Shown here piece by piece: positions 22,150 to 31,643 of a stretch of 64,000 nucleotides of DNA. The translations under genes were made by a program, and so were the position numbers. Source of the stretch: Cubamyces lactineus (taxonomy: Eukaryota; Basidiomycota; Agaricomycetes; Polyporales; Polyporaceae); the NCBI GenBank assembly GCA_022376465.1, contig JACDTU010000013.1:492501-556500 (forward strand), written 5' to 3'. The notes below the pieces were generated by a model. It was not told where the DNA came from and ran no database searches. It was given only the letters and a program-made list of their open reading frames with translations. Within the stretch, counting starts at the first letter, position 1. Each line of letters begins with the position of its first letter.

Positions 22150-24282
22150 ATGCTCACTGAAGAAGACGCGCTTCATGAAGAGACCCCGCTGCTCGCTCAG
22201 GTTAATGCCCTAGAGTCTGGCCCTCACACAGTGAATGGTCCTTCGAAGGACGACGATCAATACAACCGCTTCTCGCGTTCTCAAAAGCGATTCATCGTCG
22301 CCTTGCTCTCGTGGGTCGGCCTGCTGCCATGTGAGCTCCTTTCTCATACCAGGCATGATCTGTCCGACTTGCGACTAATGGTTCTTGGTCATCTCTGGCA
22401 GTCCTAGCATCCGGCTCATTTGTGCCATCCGTACCAGAGATCGCACGCGAACTTCACTCTACGGGTCCAATCATCAAGTAAGACAGACTGCTCTACCTAC
22501 GTTGACAAAGTGTCTGTGGTGCTCAGACTCATATCTACCGCCTTACCCAGCCTTGCCATTACGCTGTCGATCATTTGCGCCGCGGTAGGAAGCCTTATGT
22601 GGGCAACCTACTCTGGTACATGTGCGTGTTGACGACAACGTTTTCAAGCGCACCACTCATAGACACTGACATATCACTGCACCTTCGCACAGACGGACGT
22701 CGTTCCGTATACCTCTGGTCATTACCATGCCTCTGCATCGGCTCGATCGGAGTCGCGATGTCACGTAGCGTGCCTACGCTTATGATATGGCGCGTCGTGC
22801 AGGCGTTCGGCGCGTCCAGCGGACTTTCCGTCGGAGCAGGGGCAATCGGCGACATGTATCGGCTCGAAGAACGGGGAACGGCGATGGGTATCTTCTTCGG
22901 CGTACGTTGATTTCTTCTATTGTCATTCAGGTTGCTTACCAGAGAATGTAGGCATGTTTCGTCGGCCCAGCGATTGCTCCGGTAGCTGGTGGCATTGCGA
23001 CTCACTACGCCTCCTGGCGTGCAGCGCAATGGGCACTCTTCTTTATGGGTGTGGGGGCATATATCCCTATAGCGCTATGGCTACCAGAGACGCTTCATCC
23101 GGAAGTTGCTAAGAAGAAGTTCCTAGAGGCTGCAGGCGGTGATGAAGAGCGGACCTTTGTGTGGTTGAATCCCTTCAGGAGTCTCGCGCTGTTGAGGAGC
23201 CCCAACATCCTCATCACGGTGAGCATGACATTCACGCCATTTGTAACATTTGAACTAACACAAGACTTTGCTAGACAATCGCAGGGACGACGGCATTGTT
23301 GACGGATTATGGTGCGTTAGGGCCAATATCTCTATCGTCAACGTGCGCTCACAGCGCCATCAGCTCTCCTGATCCCTCTTTCCTACACCATCGTATGAGT
23401 TTTCACTCACCAGGAGTCGTCGATTGTTTGCTCATGTTGCTCCTCAGGGTAGGGCTTACAACATCACTAATGAGGCCATTATCGGCATGTTCTTCCTAGC
23501 CTCTGGCGTCGGAAATATCAGTACGTCACCGAATATTTCGTGCCGGGGTTGGCCGTTGGTCTGACCATACTATACACCAGTCGGTGCTCCGCTGGCAGGC
23601 CATCTCGCCGATCGCGCTGTCATCAAGGGTCGCGAGCGACGTGGCGGACAGTGGTATCCTGAAGACCGGCTCCGCGCAACGCTCTCTGGCGCACTTTTCC
23701 TTGTGCCGCTTTCGACACTCTTCTCCGGGCTTGCGACGCAATTCGTGCCTGGCATGACTGGCATAGTGATTAACGTTGTCTGCTTGTTCGTTAACGGAGT
23801 GGCTGTAAGCATTCAACTCATCTATGTGACGTAGGAATCGCTCCTGAATGCTAATCTGCACGTGAACTCGTCCGCTAGGTCGACATCATGCTCACGCCCC
23901 CGTCCTCGTACTACGTCGACATCCTTCACTCGCGTAGCGCTGAGGTATGGGCTGCAAGCTCGTAAGTCCTGTCTCACTCTCGATCTACTAGCCAAAGCTG
24001 ACACTCCGGTCAGTGCGGTTCGCCAATTCGCCGTGGCTCTATCCACAGCAGGGATCCTCCCGCTCATCAACACCATTGGCGTCGCAGCTACAGACACCCT
24101 CTTCGCAGTAATCGCATGGGGCGGATTCGCGTACGTGACGAAATGCGTACAGACCGTGATATAATCATTTTTGATACTCATTCACCTCTTTCAACTTCAG
24201 GCTCATCGTTCTGACGATTCGGTATGGCGACCGCATGCGTGCTTGGGTCGATGTCGGATACACCACCACCGTGGAGGGTTGA
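22150..24282 (+). CDS. MFS transporter, DHA1-like drug/metabolite exporter (copy 2)
   Basis: Tandem paralogue of the preceding gene with the same intron positions. The N-terminus is MLTEEDALHEETPLLAQ, followed by SQKRFIVALLSWVGLLP and SGSFVPSVPEIAREL. Key blocks are IWRVVQAFGASSGLSVGAGA, GDMYRLEERGTAMGIFFG, ACFVGPAIAPVAGGIATHYA and RAYNITNEAIIGMFFLASG. The second half has IGAPLAGHLADRAVIKGRER, SSYYVDILHSRSAEVWAAS, INTIGVAATDTLFAVIAWG and the tail IRYGDRMRAWVDVGYTTTVE. It carries one intron that I place inside DY/APSALLIPLSYT (about 23311-23356). The two copies have diverged most in the central loop (HPEVAKKKFLEAAGGDEE here), which suggests an old duplication. It could export the product of the nearby P450/methyltransferase genes, but nothing in the sequence proves it. 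Confidence 0.9.
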
Positions 24283-24710
24283 TCGAATTTATGAAGTCCT
24301 AGCTATGGCGAGGTCTCGTTAAATAGACATTTCAAGGCATTCACACCGACGTCGGATCATAAGCGTTTGAGGAGTGTGCCATAAGCGGCAGGACCAAGTT
24401 AGCGCCTACTCTCCACGTGGCTCTATTTGGCCCGCGTAAGTGACCAAATAAACGTCTACCTCTTCTCGACCTCTGCCTCCATTGTCCCCTCCGCTTGCGC
24501 CCTTGCCGTCTCTCTGTGTGCGCCTCATGTTCCTGCAAGCGACCTGTATCCTAGCAACGTCGCTGTCTCTAGCTGCCTCTGTGGATTCTTGCTTGGTACC
24601 GTGCAAACACTTGCCTCGAAAGGCAAGTTCTCGCATGAGGCACGCCGCGCTCGTATGATTGCCAATCTGCTACTCCTGCTCGCAATCCTTGGAGGCAATC
24701 CAACGGAAAT
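24283..24710. other. Intergenic region, nothing recognised
   Basis: No repeat or gene seen between the MFS pair and the next promoter. Confidence 0.5.
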
Positions 24711-24717
24711 CTGCTAG

Positions 24718-24724
24718 TATATAA
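24718..24724 (+). promoter_or_regulatory. TATA box upstream of the small gene
   Basis: TATATAA is followed by a CT-rich leader up to the ATG at 24863. The spacing and leader resemble those of the gene at 5463. Confidence 0.5.
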
Positions 24725-24862
24725 CCCGGGGGTATGTGGCACAGAGCTTACCATCGTCAGCCAAGTCTTCCGGCATCTGCATCCTCTACCAGAGTCTTCT
24801 GCAGCACTCGCTCTCTAAGTCACACCGCTCTCTGTCTCCTCGCTCGAGCCATCATCGCCAAG

Positions 24863-25065
24863 ATGTCCTACACTGCCTTCGCACCCTCCTACTCCAGCCC
24901 CGCGTCTCCGAACGCGTTCGCGCTGTTCGCTACTGCCCAGTGCCGCGCGACACCTACCACATGTACGAGGACGCACGCCAGGTGCTGCGTCCTTCGAACG
25001 GGCGGATATCCGTCAAGAAGACGAAGACCTCTGCGTCCGGCTTGAAGAAGATCTTCGGCCTTTGA
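24863..25065 (+). CDS. Small orphan protein with basic tail, frame break inside
   Basis: Not recognised. From the ATG at 24863 (AAGATGTC) the frame reads MSYTAFAPSYSSPASPNAFA and then QCRATPT before running into low-quality Arg-rich sequence and a stop at 25045. From about 24955 the +1-shifted frame gives a much more protein-like ending: TYHMYEDARQVLRPSNGRIS followed by KKTKTSASGLKKIFGL and a stop at 25065. The simplest reading is one gene of about 67 residues with a one-base indel near 24950. Alternatives are a 60-residue protein in the first frame alone, or a sequencing error. The TATA box and CT-rich leader support a real transcript. Confidence 0.45.
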
Positions 25066-25602
25066 AGACGCGTGCTCAAGCTTGTGGACTCGGTCCCAAG
25101 CGCACTTTCCCCCCACCTTTCACACATCGGCTCGCGCACCGACGCCTTCGCCGACCGCCATACCGACTTAACCCTCGGCTTGGACCGCCCTCGGCGCGCT
25201 TCAACTAAGCCAGCCTCGCCCGAAGGCAGAGGGATTAATCGGTCAAGCCTGCCCGCGCAAGCACTCCCTTGCGGGTTCACAAGCCCTGCCCCGCCTCGCC
25301 GTAAACCTCGCTCGACTGCAGATGCGAGTTGGCCGTATCTGGAGGATGGAGAGTTCAGATCACGGACTACGTCTCAGAGACATGGACTCTTGTAGATACA
25401 CCGCGCATCTGTATAATCCTTTGTCCCTCAACATGCCATGATATCCCATCCTATCCTGGCCTACGCGATTTTCCCTAGTGGGCCCAGCGGTCTAGCGGGA
25501 CTAAGGCGTGACTGAAGGAGACGTGAATACCTCCTATAGCTTGAGGCGCATGGATATTTGCAATCACGATCAAACCCATCGACTAGCTATGGCTAATACA
25601 CG
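25066..25602. other. 3' region and spacer
   Basis: An open frame continues through 25072-25395 without an ATG start. It is probably 3' UTR of the small gene. Nothing else is seen. Confidence 0.4.
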
Positions 25603-27330
25603 CTATACGATCAGAACTTGGGACACCAAATTGGAGAGACGGGCCAAGTGAGCTTCGACAACCTCCGCGCACCGCACGGGGTTCGTGGCCACTCGAGAGA
25701 CGTTGGTGAATATCTGGCCGCTTAGCGTCGTCCCATAAAGTTCCAGTGTCCCCAGCTTCTGGTCTGGGTGCTCCGCAAGTACCGCCTCCAAGCCCCACAA
25801 GTCCTCCCGACTCTGCTGCTCTCGGCCTCGCTCGACGTTGAACACCCAGCATAGCGTGCGTTCGTCTGATGTCGGTCTCCCGTCGCGGCCGCAAGATCGT
25901 AGAAACCACCGCGTGAAGCGCTGCTTCAACTTTAGAGGCGTGCCCCCGAGTAGTTCCAGCCGACACAGGTGTATCGGGCACGGCACGGATCCGTCTTGAT
26001 CCCACGAGGCACGTTCCAAAGTGATGGGTAGGTGAGGCAGATGGATAGCGAGGACGGTCGCCCCCGAGTCCGCGAATGGCTGCGCGATGTGCGCCAATAC
26101 GGCAGCGAAGTCGTACCACCGGGCGACGTCGAGCTGCTCTTGTCCGTTCTGGGTAAACCCGAGCATCCTGATACGCCCCTTGGCGTGAACATAGCCCAGA
26201 TATAGACGGGAAAGCGAGGGAAGAATGTGCGAACGTAGGATAGTTGAACCAGAGAAAACGGGCATGAGGTCGTCCTCCCTGTACGCGCCAATGTCAAGGG
26301 TTAGATGCACGGCCGGCGATAGAACAGCACGATGCAGTACGCCTCGGATCTGGGACCTGTCGTCTTCTATAGAGAGCCTCTGCAGATGGAGAAGTTGCAG
26401 GCGGGCCTCCACGCCTCGCGTCCGGACCCACGAATCAGGGACTGCTCTTTGGAGCGTGAGAGAGATCAAGGACGGGCATCGTTTGAGCTCAGCAGCCAGA
26501 TCGCAAGTGTGGTTGCCTATGATACATCCCCTCAAGGTAAGGTGCTGTAGGCTCTGCATGAGGGAAGGCGATAACCTATTGAGCAAGGAGGGAGCGGTGT
26601 CCAGGCGGTGGAGGTTCGGGAAGAAGGCATCGGTTCCCGCAGGCCAGGTGTCCAGAGGAAGGGGCCGCCCTCCCCACGGCCAAGACATTGGAAAGTAATG
26701 TAGGGTCTTCAGGTTTGGCAGCCCCTGACGTACCATTTTCATGAACACTGGGGTCGATTCCTGATCATTGTACTCGACCGTCATCTCCGCAATTCTGTCG
26801 ATGTGAGGACCGTATGCGCGCCGCTCTATGTCGCAAACCCGAGTTAAGCGAGCGTGAATCATCAGAGGGGCAGAGAAAGACAAAATCTGCTCTAGTAACG
26901 GGTCACACCCATTCGACGGCGGTTCGGCATGCTGAATGTTTCCTTGGTATGGTGAAAGGTGCCTAGTTGGGAGGACCCTCAGGGTGGATAGCCAAAACTC
27001 TGGCATGGCAAAGATCACCTCGCGCCAACGGCGGCAGACATGTGAAAAGCGTATATCAAGTAGAATGCGACGAGCATGGTAGAATATCGTCATGAGCATC
27101 TCGGTTGGGAGGGAGTTGACGGGTAACGCAGCATTATGCGAAGAGGGCGATTCCGAGCAGGATTTGAGTTCGTCTACGTGCGGGCCTTGCATTGAATGTG
27201 CTTTTGAACAAGTACAGCTTTTGTTTAAACGTCCGCCAGCCGCCTGTCCATTCGGTGCGTGGGATCGAGGGAATTCCAATGTAGCGGGAGGTGTGATGGA
27301 GGATGGAGAAAACGACTCGTCGCGGGTCAT
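25603..27330 (-). CDS. F-box protein with leucine-rich C-terminal region, intronless
   Basis: Predicted substrate adaptor of an SCF ubiquitin ligase. The 575-residue single-exon frame starts at ATG 27330 (MTRDESFSPSS); two extra codons upstream begin with TTG and were left out. The F-box-like segment is LPTEMLMTIFYHARRILLDI, followed by FSHVCRRWREVIFAMPEFW, the usual end of basidiomycete F-boxes. Later leucine-rich repeats include NLKTLHYFPMSWPWGGRPLP, LQHLTLRGCIIGN, CPSLISLTLQRAVPDSW and LPSLSRLYLGYVHAKG. Cys-containing CTCSKAHSMQG near the N-terminus is of unclear meaning. No frame damage is seen, unlike the other F-box gene in the window. Its target is unknown; such genes are present in large, fast-evolving families. 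Confidence 0.85.
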   Translation of the reverse strand: MTRDESFSPSSITPPATLEFPRSHAPNGQAAGGRLNKSCTCSKAHSMQGPHVDELKSCSESPSSHNAALPVNSLPTEMLMTIFYHARRILLDIRFSHVCRRWREVIFAMPEFWLSTLRVLPTRHLSPYQGNIQHAEPPSNGCDPLLEQILSFSAPLMIHARLTRVCDIERRAYGPHIDRIAEMTVEYNDQESTPVFMKMVRQGLPNLKTLHYFPMSWPWGGRPLPLDTWPAGTDAFFPNLHRLDTAPSLLNRLSPSLMQSLQHLTLRGCIIGNHTCDLAAELKRCPSLISLTLQRAVPDSWVRTRGVEARLQLLHLQRLSIEDDRSQIRGVLHRAVLSPAVHLTLDIGAYREDDLMPVFSGSTILRSHILPSLSRLYLGYVHAKGRIRMLGFTQNGQEQLDVARWYDFAAVLAHIAQPFADSGATVLAIHLPHLPITLERASWDQDGSVPCPIHLCRLELLGGTPLKLKQRFTRWFLRSCGRDGRPTSDERTLCWVFNVERGREQQSREDLWGLEAVLAEHPDQKLGTLELYGTTLSGQIFTNVSRVATNPVRCAEVVEAHLARLSNLVSQVLIV

Positions 27331-27472
27331 GATCAAGATCTACTGAACACATCCTTCAGGATATTCCTCGCTAGATATATCGCACGGCGTCGTCATGGAC
27401 TTACCGTCCGGGGCGGAGAGATTATATGGTGGGAGTCGACGACAGTCACGACACAACTCGAAGGGTTACTGA

Positions 27473-27957
27473 CACGGCGGGAATTGGCGCCTATGTTCCG
27501 ATACAATATTTGGGACATAGTTGGATCCGCGAGTTCACCTATGTAACGAATATGGTCCGAATATGTGCCTGAAATTTGAGAAGCCTTTGTAGCCACTATA
27601 GCACGACTATGGTACCGTTCTGTAGACAAACTATTGCTTTGTCTCATAGTGACACAATGGCTGCCTCAAGATTAAACTACCAGCCAATTACGAATTGATG
27701 ATTGACGCCAATTTCAAGAACCATGACAAAACTGGACAATATTCGTTTGATAGGTTAGTCTCAAAGCGGCCATTACGACACTATGAAACAAAGCAATAGT
27801 TTGTCTACAAAATGGTACCATAGTCGTGCTATAGTGGCTACAAAGGCTTCTCAAATTTCAGGCACATATTCGGACCATATTCGTTACATAGGTGAACTCG
27901 CGGATCCAACTATGTCCCAAATATTGTATCGGAACATAGCCGCCAATTCCCGCCGTG
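27473..27957. mobile_element. MITE 3: 485-bp foldback element with ~190-bp inverted repeats
   Basis: The left arm (27473 to about 27665) and right arm (about 27766 to 27957) are inverted copies at high identity. Both start CACGGCGGGAATTGGCG and contain GTTCCGATACAATATTTGGG. Only about 100 bp lies between the arms. TGA at 27470-27472 and TGA at 27958-27960 form an apparent 3-bp target-site duplication. The two mirror-image ORFs in the arms (QSNSLST...YHSRAIVATKA on opposite strands) are consequences of the repeat, not genes. The high arm identity suggests a relatively recent insertion. Confidence 0.9.
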
Positions 27958-28202
27958 TGACTAAGTAGCCGCTGCAGCTAAGCGCCTACTCTGACGATAA
28001 GTACTTATGTAATATAGACTCGTATTTCCGTGAACGCCCACTGCCTCAGCTTGGCGCGGTGCGACGCAAACGCCAGATCAAACAATAGAAGTAGATTGAA
28101 AGCACCTATGTATAAGATGCGATCCGACATTGCTTAAATGAGGAACTACTAGCGAGAAGTACGATTACTGATAGATTCAACGACTGGGACAGGGTAGGAA
28201 GT
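27958..28202. other. Spacer downstream of P450-A
   Basis: Short 3' region with nothing notable. Confidence 0.4.
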
Positions 28203-30634
28203 TCATGCCCTCAGACTCGTCACTACCAGCGGCATCGCGGGCTTCGTCAGGTGCTCGCCCACGGAGGGGTAACACACACCGGCGGCGTTCCAGCAGATAG
28301 TTTGCTTCGACGGCTCGAACTTGAACGCAGGGAGGAGCGTGGCCAGGACAAGCTCTGCGTGATGAGTATGTCAGCGACCAATCTCGATAGCATCCGAAGT
28401 CATAGAATATGAAGGCTATACACACTCATCTCTAGCTGTGAAAACTTGAATCCGCTGTGGGGCGGAAGATATCAGACAATCACCTTGAGGTCAAGGGGGT
28501 GTATTGTGACGTACACGCAGGACCTCGAGCCACCGATGAAAGTCATACTGCAAGAGTTAACAAGTCTCTTTCAGCGCTGTGCGAGCAAAGAGCAGGAAAA
28601 CTCACAGGTGAGAGTACACGCCAGGAATGTGAGCCTCCTCTAAAGCAGAGGGAAGCGGCTTCAGCCAGCGCTCCGGCTTCCACTCGTATGCGTCTTCCCC
28701 CCACAGCTCCTTGTTGCAGTTACTTGCCTCGAGGTCTGTCAAGGCCCGCATGCCCTTGCGTACCGGAATGGACTCAATCATCGAGCCGTCCTTGCCTTGA
28801 ATAGGCGCAGAGAGGGGCAGAACCGCGTCCTTAGTGACACTACGTCCCTGGTTAACAGCTCGGAAAGAGGTTGATCACCCATGTAGTACTCACAGCCGTT
28901 CAAGCACTCTCACAGGAGGGAACCTGACCAGGGCATCAGCACACAAGACTGCGAAGAAGCTGCTGAGGTTCAACTCACCGCCGGAGGGTTTCACGACAGA
29001 CCGCATCAAAATATGGGAGCTCCATGACTTCATCGTAGTCGAGATCTCTCAGGCCACCGGAACCGTCATCGCGGGCTTGTTTGAGCTCCTCGCGAAGCTT
29101 CTCCTGAGCCTCCGGGTATTGAGCAAGCTGGTAGAGTGTCCGGGAAAGTGCATTGGAGGTTGTGTCCATTGCGGCCAGAACCAGCGCCCTATCGACCAGA
29201 TAAGGGTTAGTGGCTGACTAGAGTACACAATTCCTTGGGCACTTACGAGACTTGGGCAATGAGCTCTTCCTCTGAGAGCCGTTCCTCAGCAGACGCCATC
29301 ATGTTTCCGCGCACTGTGGTAATCGAATCAGTTTCTGATATAGGTGAGTCGGCTTCGTGTAAGAAACCATTCACTTACATAGAACGCTCATCAGATCCTT
29401 TCCTTCGCCGACTTGCTGCTTCAAAGCCTCGTCGCCCTTCTCTAACGCAGCCCTCTTCTCCTTGATTATGCGCACCGACTGCGCGTGCATGACGTCTGAA
29501 ATTCGGAGCATCCGCTGGGCGAATGGACGGGGGACCGTCTCGGCGACTTTGCGGCGGAACCATGCAGGGCCAATCCGTACAAGCTTCGGGAGGGTCGCGT
29601 GGATGACGCCCGGGATCTGGGCTTCGACGGGGCTGTAAACCGCATGTAAGCTCAACATTTGGGGAAACAAGCAGGCAGGGACCGTACAAGAAGCCCTTGA
29701 GAGACTCCGCGAATTCATCCGCCTTGTCCTCGGTGAGGGGATCAAAGGAGTACCCTAGGCCACCCTGGCCGATGAGTTCTAGAGCGGTTCTGCCCATCCA
29801 GCCAAGAATGTCGATTTCCTTCGGGCCATCCTTCACTCTAGAAGCAATGGCGATCTCGAGCTGCGATGCAAAGGAGAGCTGATAAATGACGTTCGCTGGT
29901 TCATTTGGAGAACTTCACTACTCGCCTTGCGGATTACATCGTTGAAGATCGGGTTCATCTCACGGAGGTGCTTCACCGAGAATGCCGGGTTGATCATCTT
30001 GCGTTGCTTACGGTGTTGCTCGCCTGTTCATAAATTTGCTGAGGCCGTATTGTAAGTGAATCAATGGTCTAGTCCTTACCCAAAGTCGCGATCACAGCAG
30101 GCCCTACGAATAGCCCAAACGAACTACCAGTGTCTCTCGTCAGCGAGGCAGTGATAGAATAGAGACGAATGACAGAACATACGTGGTCAAGGCATCGCTT
30201 TCTTGGAACACATCTTGGTCCTTGATGTATATGCTATGTAATGCCCGTGGATCGTAGGTGTAGAGCCATTTCATCTAACGGAGGGCGGTATTCAATAAGC
30301 TGTTCGACGACCTACATGCGCCACAATGGCACTTACGTTGAGTATACCATAGAAAGTGAAGACTCGGCCGTATCGCTCGACCAGGGACTGTTGGTAAGCC
30401 CAAGAATCCTTTGGGTGCTTAAGCTTTGCGATGTTACCTGTAGAACAAACCCAGCTACTCTATGAATTGATCTTAGTGAGAGGTCGGGTACTTACCGGTG
30501 AGCCAGGAATCCGACTTCGCCCCCGGGATGTTGTCCAATGGGGACTTGACAACGAACGGACGGACGATCCGCCAGACGGTGTACAAAACGGCGAGAAGGC
30601 ATCCGACCAGCTGAAGTTGAACTGAAGGTGACAT
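28203..30634 (-). CDS. Cytochrome P450 (P450-A)
   Basis: Heme-thiolate monooxygenase, anchored in the ER by an N-terminal helix (MSPSVQLQLVGCLLAVLYTV). The proline-rich hinge is KSPLDNIPG. Order of motifs after splicing: EQHRKQRKMINPAFSVKHLR (C-helix region), DPLTEDKADEFAESLKGF, I-helix LAAMDTTSNALSRTL, K-helix ExxR in CRETLRR, the PERW motif in YEWKPERWLKPLPSALEEAH, and the heme loop FIGGSRSCVGFKFSQLEM, whose Cys is the axial ligand. An intron splits the codon after that Cys (donor GTACGT). The product ends VVTSLRA. About 12 exons, all joins plausible. It stands alone, separated from the other four P450s by RFT1, ATG15 and a methyltransferase. It shares an upstream element with P450-D and P450-E. 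The CYP family was not assigned. Confidence 0.9.
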
Positions 30635-30698
30635 GGTGAGAACGAGTGTTCGTAGAGAATCTGGTAGTTGCGGTATACCTCGCCGTGCACATTGTGTC

Positions 30699-30741
30699 TA
30701 TATATCTGCGACTCCGGCAGTGTTTGCGTACGCCGATGACA
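30699..30741 (-). promoter_or_regulatory. P450-A core promoter: TATA plus shared GCGTACGC element
   Basis: On the minus strand, TATATA (30704-30699) lies about 65 bp upstream of the ATG. The 17-bp element TGTCATCGGCGTACGCA (30741-30725) lies 20 bp further upstream. The same element occurs at the same place before P450-D and P450-E. Confidence 0.6.
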
Positions 30742-31643
30742 AGGTGACGCTTGCATACACGTTCTTGTTGCGGCTGCTGTTTAGTCGTAGGAGCGCGGCA
30801 TCACACGGGGCTAGGCGCCATACCATAGGTAGAGGCGGCCGTAACTGTTCCCGATGTTTTCGGAGAGGGCGACCCCACAGTCAGCCCGTACCACAGCGGG
30901 TACAGTGACGGAACTTACCGCACGGATATTGGATACGCTGTGTCATTCTCCGACTATTCCGAACAACGGACCAATCAAGGATTTGTCCCGGAAGCTGATA
31001 TGATCGCCATGGGAGATGCCCTGCGGCAAGGAACGGTGAATGTCAACATTGACAAAATCAGCTCTCGTTGCTCCACCTTACACGAGGCCCTCGAACATGG
31101 CTGTCCAGTGTCCAGGGATTCCACTGGCGGCTGTGGTACCAATACAGCATGTGCTGAATTGAGGTCGTATAGGCAGCCCCGGTGTGATGAAACCACTCAT
31201 TCTGTGGGCATCGATGTTGCAGCCTAGAACGATATATTTGACAGCGTTACGCGAGTAAACTCACACAAGGGACTTGTTAGGGGTCTAGGTGACATACGAA
31301 TTGCTTTATCGCGTTGTTTCTCTTCTTGTCTCAGCGTGTCAGAAACACGAATATCGAGCGTCAGATTAAAAGACTAAGACGTAGCCTCGCATGGAAATCG
31401 TGCACCGCAGAGCCACTCTGGGCGAGCCCGCGTCCTTCGATCACATTTGACGAGGAGTTAGTTCGATAACAAGCTGAATTGCTATTGAGCTACAGTCGAG
31501 GTGCGTCTGTCTCTAGTACAGATAGCGCCGAGGCGCCGTGTCGCCGAATAGTAGACGAGCCGTGGGTTTTGCTTCATACTTCTCATCGCGTCTTCCTCAG
31601 AGAGTTGGTCAATCTAAGAACGTTCTTCCGTTCAAAGATAATG
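30742..31643. other. Intergenic region, nothing recognised
   Basis: Region between P450-A and RFT1. One open frame (30940-31227 plus) shows no family features. Confidence 0.4.

Noticed and set aside
27393..27968. Two near-identical small ORFs on opposite strands (QSNSLST...)
   Set aside because: They are the two arms of MITE 3 read in mirror image; no independent evidence of translation.
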